A stretch of 64,000 bases of DNA from Citrobacter sp. MGH106 (GTDB lineage Bacteria; Pseudomonadota; Gammaproteobacteria; Enterobacterales; Enterobacteriaceae): contig NZ_KQ089823.1 in assembly GCF_001037495.1 (NCBI RefSeq), forward strand, positions 124,001-188,000. The letters run 5' to 3'. A program made the position numbers and the translations under genes. Below the pieces are notes generated by a model that was given only the letters and a program-made list of their open reading frames with translations, ran no database searches and was not told the DNA's origin. Of this stretch, positions 56,888-64,000 are shown one piece after another (the first letter of the stretch is position 1; the number at the start of each line of letters is the position of its first letter).

Positions 56888-57466
56888 ATGTACCGGATCG
56901 TTCTCGGGAAAGTTTCTACTTTAAGCGCTGGCACATTGCCTCCCGCGCTCTTCGAGCAGGCACCGCAGGGTGCTCGCCGTGAACGCTGGCTGGCGGGCCG
57001 CGTGCTGCTTTCCCATACCCTTTCGCCATTGCCTGACATCATCTACGGCGAGCAAGGAAAACCGGCTTTTACAGCCGACACGCCGCTATGGTTCAACCTT
57101 AGCCACAGCGGCGATGACATCGCTCTGCTGCTCAGCGACGAAGGGGAAGTGGGCTGCGATATTGAAGTCGTACGCCCACGCGACAACTGGCAGACGCTGG
57201 CAAATACGGTGTTCAGCCTGAGAGAACATGCCGAAATAGAAGCAGAACATCCAGACCAACAGCTGGCGGCTTTCTGGCGTATCTGGACGCGTAAAGAAGC
57301 CATCATTAAACAGCGAGGTGGTAGCGCCTGGCAAATTGTCAGCGTCGACAGCACCACGCTGACATCCTCGCTCTCTGTTAGCCAGTGTCAGCTCGATACG
57401 CTGAGCCTGGCAGTGTGTACTCCGACACCATTTACCCTGACAGCCGACGCCGTTCAGAGGCTGTAA
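56888..57466 (+). CDS. acpT: 4'-phosphopantetheinyl transferase AcpT
   Basis: Converts apo-ACP to holo-ACP. 192 residues against 195 in E. coli; the C-terminus ends a few residues early. Sfp-family motifs VGCDIEVVRPRDNW (Mg ligands) and WRIWTRKEAIIKQRG. The frame is open upstream in apeR, but ATG 56888 matches the E. coli start MYRIVLGKVSTLSA and lies one base after the apeR stop. E. coli K-12 keeps acpT while lacking the ape genes, in keeping with acpT being the remnant of such a cluster. Confidence 0.94.
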   Translation: MYRIVLGKVSTLSAGTLPPALFEQAPQGARRERWLAGRVLLSHTLSPLPDIIYGEQGKPAFTADTPLWFNLSHSGDDIALLLSDEGEVGCDIEVVRPRDNWQTLANTVFSLREHAEIEAEHPDQQLAAFWRIWTRKEAIIKQRGGSAWQIVSVDSTTLTSSLSVSQCQLDTLSLAVCTPTPFTLTADAVQRL

Positions 57467-57509
57467 CTCCCGCATTCCCTGTGCGCCGACGCACCATATG
57501 AAAGGTTAA

Positions 57510-57917
<408 letters not shown>

Positions 57918-57930
57918 TTGCCCGTTACGT

Positions 57931-57960
57931 TGCCGGGGGCGCTTAGCTTGCCCGGCCTAC
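57931..57960. repeat. REP element between nikR and yhhJ
   Basis: TGCCGGGGGCGCTTAGCTTG then CCCGGCCTAC, between two convergent genes. Confidence 0.8.
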
Positions 57961-57980
57961 GTCGGTTCTGTTTTCCGGCA

Positions 57981-59108
57981 CTACGCCATTGTGCCAATCG
58001 TCTTTCTGAAACGCAGCAGTGCTATCAGGAAGAACGCGCAGCCGATCGCCAGTAACGTCAGGAACTGCGGCCAGACGATGCTGAACCCTGCGCCACGATA
58101 GAGTATCGCCTGTGCGAGACTGACAAAGTGGGTGGTCGGCATGGTCAGCATGATATCCTGCACCGCCTGCGGCATGCTTTCGCGCGGCGTAGAACCTCCA
58201 GAGAGCATCTGTAATGGCAGCAGCACCAGAATCATCAGCAACCCCAGTTGTGGCATTGAACGCGCCAGCGTGCCCATAAAAATGCCAATGGACGTTGTGG
58301 CAAACAGGCTCAGCGCCACGCCGAGCATAAACAATGGTATGGAGCCTTCAATCGGCACGCCGAGAACGCCTTTCACCATCAGCATCAACGACAGGCCAGA
58401 AACCACCAACACCACCAGCCCCATCGACCAGATTTTTGCCATCATTATCTCAAACGGCGTCACCGGCATCACCAACAGGTGCTCAATGGTCCCGTGTTCG
58501 CGCTCGCGGATCAGCGCCGACCCGGTGAGTACAATCGCCAGCATGGTGATATTGTTGATGATTGCCATTACCGCCCCGAAACGCGCGGGTTCCAGATTCG
58601 GGTTGAAGCGCATACGGATCTCCAGCCCGACCGGCGTCATACTGTTATCACGATAGCGAGCAACAAAGCTGTTCACCTCACCACTGATAATATTCTGGAT
58701 ATAGCTGTTGCCAGTAAATGCCTGGCTCATACGCGTGGCATCCACATTAACCTGTAACTCTGGTTGCCGCCCTGCCAGCACATCACGCTGAAAGTTGGGG
58801 GGAATATTCACCGCAAAGGTATAACGTCCGGCATCAAGGCCAGCATCCATTTCATCCGCGGTGATCATCTCCGGCGGTAAAAACCATGGGCGATAAAAAC
58901 TGTTCACGATACGGTTCGACAGTTGTGACTGGTCCATATCGGCAATAGCAATCGGCGCAAGATGCAGAGAACCCGGCAGAACCGTTGCAGAAGAATAAAC
59001 CGAAATGGTGAAGGCGAAGACAATCAGTGCCAGCATCGCCTTATCACCCAGCAGGCTGCGCAACTCTTTGACTCCGAGGTTATAAATATTGCGTAATCGG
59101 CGCATCAC
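57981..59108 (-). CDS. yhhJ: ABC-2 type permease YhhJ
   Basis: 375 residues as in E. coli. One N-terminal segment, a large periplasmic loop (about residues 45-170), then five segments (e.g. [20 protein letters not shown]). Permease with RbbA and YhiI in a tripartite-like export system; substrate unknown. Start overlaps the rbbA stop by four bases. Confidence 0.94.
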   Translation of the reverse strand: MMRRLRNIYNLGVKELRSLLGDKAMLALIVFAFTISVYSSATVLPGSLHLAPIAIADMDQSQLSNRIVNSFYRPWFLPPEMITADEMDAGLDAGRYTFAVNIPPNFQRDVLAGRQPELQVNVDATRMSQAFTGNSYIQNIISGEVNSFVARYRDNSMTPVGLEIRMRFNPNLEPARFGAVMAIINNITMLAIVLTGSALIREREHGTIEHLLVMPVTPFEIMMAKIWSMGLVVLVVSGLSLMLMVKGVLGVPIEGSIPLFMLGVALSLFATTSIGIFMGTLARSMPQLGLLMILVLLPLQMLSGGSTPRESMPQAVQDIMLTMPTTHFVSLAQAILYRGAGFSIVWPQFLTLLAIGCAFFLIALLRFRKTIGTMA

Positions 59109-61852
59109 CCCTCCTGTTTTTTCAGCAGCAACACGCTCAGGCCAATCACCACCGGAATAGCGATCACCAGCGGAATAAACAACTGCCAGAGATCCATCAA
59201 ATCCAGCGCTTTCGAAAACGTGCCGCGCGCAATGGTCAGAAAGTGGCTGGTCGGGTAAATTTCACCGATCCAGCGCCCCGGTCCTTCCAGCGACGCCACC
59301 GGATCGATCATCCCGGAAAACTGCGTTGCCGGGATCAGCGTAATAATCGCCGTACCGAAGATGGCCGCAATCTGGCTTTTCATAAACGTGGAGATCAGCA
59401 ATCCCAGACCGGTAGCGATAGTGACATACAGCAACGCAGCAAGCGTCAGCGTCAAAAAACTCCCCTTATGTGGCACGCCAAAAACAAATACCGATAGCGC
59501 ACACAACAGCAGAAAGTTCAGCATCCCCAGTACGATGTAAGGCAGTTGTTTACCGAGTAAAAACTCACTGCGGGTAGTGGGCGTGACATACAGGTTGATA
59601 ATCGACCCCAGCTCTTTCTCGCGCACCACGCTCAGGGCGCTAAGCATCGAAGGGATCATCATCAACAGTAATGGGATCACGGCAGGAACAATCGCAGGCA
59701 GGCTCTTCACATCCGGGTTATAGCGATAGCGTGTTTCAATGGTCATCAGTCCGTTCTGCCCGCTGGCGTTTGGTTGACGCGCCATCACGTCTTGTAGCCA
59801 GGCCTGGTGCATCGCCTGTACGTAACCCCTCACCGTTTCGGCACGGCTGGGCATCGCGCCATCCACCCAGACACCAAGCTGCACCGGCGTGCCGCGTGCA
59901 ATGTCACGACCAAAATTAGGTGGAATTTCTATTGCTACCGCCACCTCACCCGAGCGCATCCGTTTGTCCAGTTCGTCATAACTGGTAAGCGGCGGTTGCT
60001 CGATAAAATAGCGGGAACCAGACAGATTCAGCGACCACGCCTGGCTACTGACGGTTTGGTCACGATCGAGCACCGCAAAACGCAGGTTTTCCACATCCAT
60101 GCTAATGCCGTAGCCCATAATCAACATCAGGATCACCGTACCCATCAATGCCAGTGTTGAGCGGACCGGATCGCGCCGTAGTTCGAGTGCTTCACGGCGG
60201 CTGTAACTGAACAGACGCCGCAGGCTAAATCCCTGACGTGGCGGCAAGCTACTCTCATGCTCAACCGGAGCATCTGCTGGCGGTAACTGAGTTTCAGGGG
60301 CCGGCCCTGCTGCTTCCTGTAACCAGGAGATAAATGCCTCCTCCAGACTGGCTGCACCACGCTGCTTCACCAGTTCCCGAGGCGTACCACTGGCGAGCAC
60401 TTTTCCGGCGTGCATCAGCGACATACGGTCGCAGCGCTCCGCCTCATTCATAAAGTGGGTGGAAATAAAAATGGTTACTTTATCCTGACGAGACAAATCA
60501 ACCATCAGTTGCCAGAACATATCCCTGGCCACCGGGTCAACGCCGGAGGTAGGCTCATCAAGAATTAACATTTCCGGGCGATGAATCACCGCCACTGCCA
60601 GCGACAGGCGCTGACGTATCCCCAGTGGTAACGCGCCAGGCAGTACATCTTCGACATCGGCCAGCGTAAAGCGCTCACTCATCTCTTTTACGCGCTCAGG
60701 GATCTCCGCTTCCGGAATGTGAAAGAGACGTGCGTGTAGTTCCAGGTTTTGCCGCACGGTCAGTTCGCTGTAGAGCGAAAAAGCCTGCGACATATAGCCC
60801 ACCCGACGACGAGTGTCGATATTCTTCGGATCAACCGCTTGTCCGAACAACCACGCCTCACCCTCACTGGCTGGTAGCAGCCCGGTGAGCATCTTCATAG
60901 TGGTGGATTTACCGCAGCCGTTCGAGCCGAGAAAACCAAAGATCTCTCCGCGTGGTATGCGAAAATTAACGTGATCAACGGCAACAAAATTACCGAAGCG
61001 CATGGTCAGATCCCGCGCTTCGATGGCTATCTCTTCTTGTTCTGCGTGATAAGGCGGGATCACGACCGGTTTGTGCGCCTGACGCTGGGCTTCAGGTAAC
61101 AGTGCGATAAACGCCTGCTCCAGCGTGTCGCTGTTGGTTTTTTCGCGCAGGTGCTGTGCACTACCTGTGGCTAATACCTCACCCGCGTTCATCGCTACCA
61201 GCCAGTCAAAACGCTCGGCCTCTTCCATATAGGCAGTCGCGACCAGCACGCTCATGTTGGTCTGACGCTGGCGAATGCTGTTAATCAACTCCCAAAACTG
61301 GGCGCGGGAGAGCGGATCCACCCCGGTGGTAGGTTCATCAAGGATTAATAATTCCGGGTCATGGATCAACGCACAGCACAACCCCAGCTTTTGTTTCATC
61401 CCACCCGAGAGTTTCCCGGCAGGACGATCGCGAAACGGCGCCAGACCTGTGCTATCCAGCAGCTCTGTTATTCGCGCCTCGCGCTCTGCTTTATCATGGC
61501 CAAACAGGCGTGCGAAAAAATCGACGTTCTCATACACCGACAGCGTGTGGTACAAGTTTTTCCCCAACCCCTGAGGCATCCAGGCTATGCGCGGGCAGAC
61601 ATCGCGGCGGTGCTTCGGGTCACGCATGTCGCCGCCCAGCACCATCACGTTGCCGCGCTCAATAACCCGAGCGCCGGAGATGAGGGACAGTAAGCTCGAC
61701 TTACCCACACCGTCCGGGCCAATCAACCCCACCATGCAGCGGGCGGGGATATCCAGCGTGATATTGTTCAGCGCTACCGTTGCCCCGTAATGCTGACTCA
61801 CGCCGTCAAGGTGCGCCACGGGAGGAACGGGAACCAGCGCCAGTTGCGTCAT
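59105..61852 (-). CDS. rbbA: Ribosome-associated ABC ATPase/permease RbbA
   Basis: 915 residues against 911 in E. coli. Two ABC domains, then an ABC-2 permease domain. First [45 protein letters not shown]. Second: [13 protein letters not shown], atypical signature [26 protein letters not shown]. The permease part (residues about 560-915) ends in hydrophobic segments. The E. coli protein binds ribosomes and stimulates ATP-dependent elongation in vitro; the membrane part suggests export. Overlaps yhiI and yhhJ by four bases each. Confidence 0.94.
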   Translation of the reverse strand: MTQLALVPVPPVAHLDGVSQHYGATVALNNITLDIPARCMVGLIGPDGVGKSSLLSLISGARVIERGNVMVLGGDMRDPKHRRDVCPRIAWMPQGLGKNLYHTLSVYENVDFFARLFGHDKAEREARITELLDSTGLAPFRDRPAGKLSGGMKQKLGLCCALIHDPELLILDEPTTGVDPLSRAQFWELINSIRQRQTNMSVLVATAYMEEAERFDWLVAMNAGEVLATGSAQHLREKTNSDTLEQAFIALLPEAQRQAHKPVVIPPYHAEQEEIAIEARDLTMRFGNFVAVDHVNFRIPRGEIFGFLGSNGCGKSTTMKMLTGLLPASEGEAWLFGQAVDPKNIDTRRRVGYMSQAFSLYSELTVRQNLELHARLFHIPEAEIPERVKEMSERFTLADVEDVLPGALPLGIRQRLSLAVAVIHRPEMLILDEPTSGVDPVARDMFWQLMVDLSRQDKVTIFISTHFMNEAERCDRMSLMHAGKVLASGTPRELVKQRGAASLEEAFISWLQEAAGPAPETQLPPADAPVEHESSLPPRQGFSLRRLFSYSRREALELRRDPVRSTLALMGTVILMLIMGYGISMDVENLRFAVLDRDQTVSSQAWSLNLSGSRYFIEQPPLTSYDELDKRMRSGEVAVAIEIPPNFGRDIARGTPVQLGVWVDGAMPSRAETVRGYVQAMHQAWLQDVMARQPNASGQNGLMTIETRYRYNPDVKSLPAIVPAVIPLLLMMIPSMLSALSVVREKELGSIINLYVTPTTRSEFLLGKQLPYIVLGMLNFLLLCALSVFVFGVPHKGSFLTLTLAALLYVTIATGLGLLISTFMKSQIAAIFGTAIITLIPATQFSGMIDPVASLEGPGRWIGEIYPTSHFLTIARGTFSKALDLMDLWQLFIPLVIAIPVVIGLSVLLLKKQEG

Positions 61853-62916
61853 TGCGGTAACCTCACCACCAGATCATCCGGCCAGGCACGACTTTCATCA
61901 AGACGTACCCAGGCCATGCCCGGCAGCCCGGTTTTGACGTATTCCAGATGCTGCTGTAACAGCTCCGGTGGGATGCGGGCTTTTACACGAAACATGAGTT
62001 TCAGCCGTTCATCGCTGGTTTCGACCGTTTTTGGCGTAAATTGCGCCACGCTGGCAACAAAGCTGATGGTTGCCGGAATACGCAGATCGGGCGCGGCATC
62101 CAGTACCAGACGCGCTTCACCACCAATTTTTAGCAGACCAGCCTGTTCAGTAGGCAGGAAAAACGTCATGTAAACATCGCTGAGATCGACCATATTCAGC
62201 ACCCGCCCACCGGCTGAAAGCACTTCACCCGGTTCAGCTACGCGGTACTGCACGCGACCATCGCGCGGAGCCTTAAGCTCGCTATCATCGATATCTGCCG
62301 CAATCCGTCGTTCGGTTGCCTGCGCAGCTTCAACACGAGTTTGCGCCTGAATAATGCTGGTGCGGGCTGCTTCAATAGCCGCTTTCGCCGCAGAGACCTG
62401 TGCCTTTGATGATTCCAGCGCAGCCCGCGCGCTTTCGGCAGCGGCACGATCGTCATCCAGTTGTTGCTCAGATACCGCTCCACGTTGTGACAGCGAACGG
62501 GAACGAATATGACGTTTAGAGACCGACTGCAGTTCCGCCTCGCGCTGCTTTACTACCGACTGCGCGGCGCGCATTTCACTTTGCCGCTGTTCCAGCAACG
62601 CGCGCGCCGCCGCAACGGCACTTTCTGCCTCTTTGATTTGCGCGACCGCTTCCAGCCGCTGCTCGTGTAGCACGCGGGTATCCATTTTCGCCAGCACCTC
62701 GCCCTGGCGAACGAACTGCCCTTCCGACACGAGGATCGTGTCAATACGCCCGGCAATCTTAGTGGCTATATCTACTTCGGTAGCTTCAATTCTGCCATTA
62801 CTGGCAGCAAATCCTTCCGGTACTCCCGCCGGACGTAGCATCCACCATACTATCGCGGCGGCCACCACCAGGAGGCCTGCCCCCCACCACACCAGATGAC
62901 GCTTAATTTTATCCAT
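61849..62916 (-). CDS. yhiI: HlyD-family membrane fusion protein YhiI
   Basis: 355 residues as in E. coli. N-terminal membrane anchor ([20 protein letters not shown]), then a lipoyl-like domain split by a long alanine- and glutamine-rich coiled coil (residues about 80-215), then beta-barrel segments ([19 protein letters not shown]). Periplasmic adaptor for RbbA-YhhJ. First gene of the operon yhiI-rbbA-yhhJ. Confidence 0.94.
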   Translation of the reverse strand: MDKIKRHLVWWGAGLLVVAAAIVWWMLRPAGVPEGFAASNGRIEATEVDIATKIAGRIDTILVSEGQFVRQGEVLAKMDTRVLHEQRLEAVAQIKEAESAVAAARALLEQRQSEMRAAQSVVKQREAELQSVSKRHIRSRSLSQRGAVSEQQLDDDRAAAESARAALESSKAQVSAAKAAIEAARTSIIQAQTRVEAAQATERRIAADIDDSELKAPRDGRVQYRVAEPGEVLSAGGRVLNMVDLSDVYMTFFLPTEQAGLLKIGGEARLVLDAAPDLRIPATISFVASVAQFTPKTVETSDERLKLMFRVKARIPPELLQQHLEYVKTGLPGMAWVRLDESRAWPDDLVVRLPQ

Positions 62917-63310
62917 ATTCGACCCGCTATAATCCCTGTTACCAAACGATGCGTGTCACAAAGACCACTGAACAGCTATTCAGCGGGAGATTCCATCCGG
63001 GATGAGAAGGAATGAAAAGTAAAGGCCAGACGGTGGACAGGCGTCACGACAACGCTCACCGCAAAGGAAGTGAATGACGAAGATGCTGTGAAATCGGGTA
63101 GTAATGTTGTCATCATCAGCGTTCCTGGCCGGAAATGAAACACGCATACTCATAACTGCTATCTATTGAATACTAACACCTGGATTCGATATGTCTATTC
63201 GGTTGTAGTTTCCAGTTATGCCCTACCGCGCTCCGACTCAGAAATTATTCCGTATATCAACGATTGATAAACAAACGTAACTATAAACATAATCAATAAT
63301 TAGACATACC
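62917..63310. other. Divergent intergenic region between yhiI and the MgtE-like gene
   Basis: About 390 bases without a gene. The half next to yhiI is GC-balanced and should hold its promoter; the half near 63150-63310 is AT-rich. I saw no repeat element or small gene. Confidence 0.55.
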
Positions 63311-63316
63311 TATAAT
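63311..63316 (+). promoter_or_regulatory. Likely -10 box of the M-box/mgtE-like transcript
   Basis: A perfect TATAAT lies 16 bases before the M-box 5' end, putting the expected start near 63323. The -35 is poor (AT-rich ATAATC near 63289), so an activator or an alternative start cannot be excluded. Confidence 0.55.
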
Positions 63317-63331
63317 AGCGGCTCATTTACC

Positions 63332-63507
63332 GATCTCGTTATGGCGAGGCTCCTGCACAAATATAAGTTACCGCCCTGCTGGTATCGAGAGAGACCACTC
63401 AGGGAAATACAGGCATCCATCGAATCAAGGTGTTGCCAAGGTAACTTCTGACGATCTCACCATCGGACAGATACGTTGTTCAGTGCTAAAACCAGGACGT
63501 AGGGATC
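63332..63507 (+). promoter_or_regulatory. M-box (ykoK) magnesium riboswitch
   Basis: Conserved M-box blocks occur in the right order: GAGGCTCCTGCAC, ACCGCCCTGCTG, ATCGAATCAAGGTG, CAGTGCTAAA. Helices can be drawn: AAGTTACC pairs with GGTAACTT as an eight-base stem, CCCTG with CAGGG, and an outer closing stem GATC...CGT with ACG...GATC. The B. subtilis mgtE leader has the same layout. M-boxes sense Mg2+ and shut off Mg2+ importers, which agrees with the gene downstream. The assignment is from memory of the consensus. Confidence 0.87.
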
Positions 63508-63534
63508 TGCCTGTGCTAATCCTGTCTTGTTCGC

Positions 63535-63557
63535 CCCTATGAGAGCTTTTTATAGGG
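63535..63557 (+). promoter_or_regulatory. Hairpin covering the ribosome binding site of the MgtE-like gene
   Basis: CCCTAT (63535-63540) pairs with ATAGGG (63552-63557) around an 11-base loop. The 3' arm contains the AGGG of the SD for the ATG at 63567, so the hairpin would hide it. This is a plausible expression platform for the M-box, acting on translation. Confidence 0.6.
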
Positions 63558-63566
63558 AATTACACC

Positions 63567-64000
63567 ATGTCATCTATGCAACTCTGCGCCACCCATCTTC
63601 CTGAGCCGGATTTTAATGGCGATGCCATCGCGCAGTATATGCGTACCGATTTTATTACCCTGCCGGATCATCTCAGCGTGAACGGTGCCCGTGAATACTT
63701 TGTCTCACAGCTCACGACGGATGATATTCCTGGTCAGGTTTTTGTGGTTGCAGGGAAAGCGCTACGCGGGGTGTTATCCGTCAAGCGCCTGCTGCAGGAA
63801 AAAGATACGTCGCTGAACATCAACCATATTATGGACAGCTGTCTGTTCCATGTTAAGCCTGATGATGAACGGGCAATGGTCGTTGCCGAGCTAGCCGAGC
63901 GTGAACTCGATCTGGTTGCTGTAGTTGAGAAAGGCGATCTGGTCGGCTGTCTGATGGAAAAAGAGATAGCCCATCTACAGGAGGATGATGTTACCGAAGA
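63567..64000 (+). CDS. MgtE-like Mg2+ transporter, N-terminal CBS part (partial)
   Basis: The first 144 residues; the gene continues past the window. Two CBS-like repeats are visible (MRTDFITLPDHLSVNGAREY...FVVAGKALRGVLSVKRLL and MDSCLFHVKPDDERAMVVAE...LVAVVEKGDLVGCLMEKEI), as in the cytosolic Mg2+ sensor of MgtE. The helical MgtE_N domain that usually precedes them is missing; only about 25 residues lie before the first CBS. The membrane domain is assumed to follow. AGGGA at 63554-63558 gives a good SD. Identity as MgtE-like rests on the CBS pair plus the M-box. Confidence 0.75.
   Translation, partial: MSSMQLCATHLPEPDFNGDAIAQYMRTDFITLPDHLSVNGAREYFVSQLTTDDIPGQVFVVAGKALRGVLSVKRLLQEKDTSLNINHIMDSCLFHVKPDDERAMVVAELAERELDLVAVVEKGDLVGCLMEKEIAHLQEDDVTE

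Noticed and set aside
41416-57466. Aryl polyene cluster as a recent horizontal island
   Set aside because: No integrase, tRNA junction, direct repeats or IS at either edge, and acpT is part of the common enteric backbone; differential loss is at least as likely.

Overview
The window is ordinary chromosome from a member of the Enterobacteriaceae. Gene order and protein sequences match the E. coli K-12 76-77 min region (glgX-glgB-asd-yhgN-gntUK-gntR-yhhWX-ryhB-yhhY-ggt-yhhA-ugpQCEAB-livFGMHK-panM-livJ-rpoH-ftsXEY-rsmD-yhhLMN-zntA-tusA-yhhQ-dcrB-yhhST). Products differ from E. coli at a modest level throughout, and REP/BIME and ERIC repeats typical of enterics fill the gaps. Absence of nikABCDE and rhsB, together with an M-box riboswitch before an MgtE-like gene, points to a Citrobacter- or Salmonella-like relative rather than E. 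coli K-12. I cannot name the species from sequence reading alone. I see no tRNA, rRNA, CRISPR array, IS element or prophage.

Region 1 (1-11446) holds glycogen branching and debranching (glgB-glgX), lysine/threonine/methionine precursor synthesis (asd), a MarC-family protein, gluconate uptake and phosphorylation with its LacI-type repressor (gntU, gntK, gntR, with tandem operators), a pirin and an oxidoreductase. Region 2 (11447-20938) has the iron-responsive small RNA RyhB with its Fur box, an amino-acid acetyltransferase, an exported protein of unknown function, gamma-glutamyltranspeptidase and the glycerol-3-phosphate ABC importer. Region 3 (20939-28147) is the branched-chain amino acid importer, in which panM sits between the two binding-protein genes and is bracketed by two inverted ERIC elements sharing a perfect 95-bp arm. 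Region 4 (28361-41388) is core housekeeping: heat-shock sigma factor, FtsEX/FtsY, 16S rRNA methyltransferase, zinc efflux with a textbook ZntR promoter, sulfur relay, preQ0 uptake and others.

Region 5 (41416-57466) is the main accessory feature: an 18-gene aryl polyene (APE) pigment cluster ending at acpT. It encodes two ACPs, an AMP ligase, two full ketosynthases, one Cys-less ketosynthase-like partner, a ketoreductase, two hotdog dehydratases, a thioesterase, a methyltransferase, acyl- and glycosyl-transferases, a LolA-like carrier, an MMPL/RND-type exporter and two lipoproteins. AcpT can supply the phosphopantetheine for the ACPs. Genes mostly overlap by a few bases, and a perfect CRP half-site pair lies in the AT-rich leader.

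Region 6 (57516-64000) has a nickel regulator without its nickel transporter genes, the yhiI-rbbA-yhhJ ABC export operon, and, divergently, an Mg2+-sensing M-box leader followed by the start of an MgtE-like transporter that runs off the window.

The most unusual signals are the APE cluster and its control region, the M-box with a hairpin over the ribosome binding site, the ERIC pair around panM, and the orphan nikR. The APE system and M-box class are already described in the literature; what may be new is their local arrangement and regulation here.
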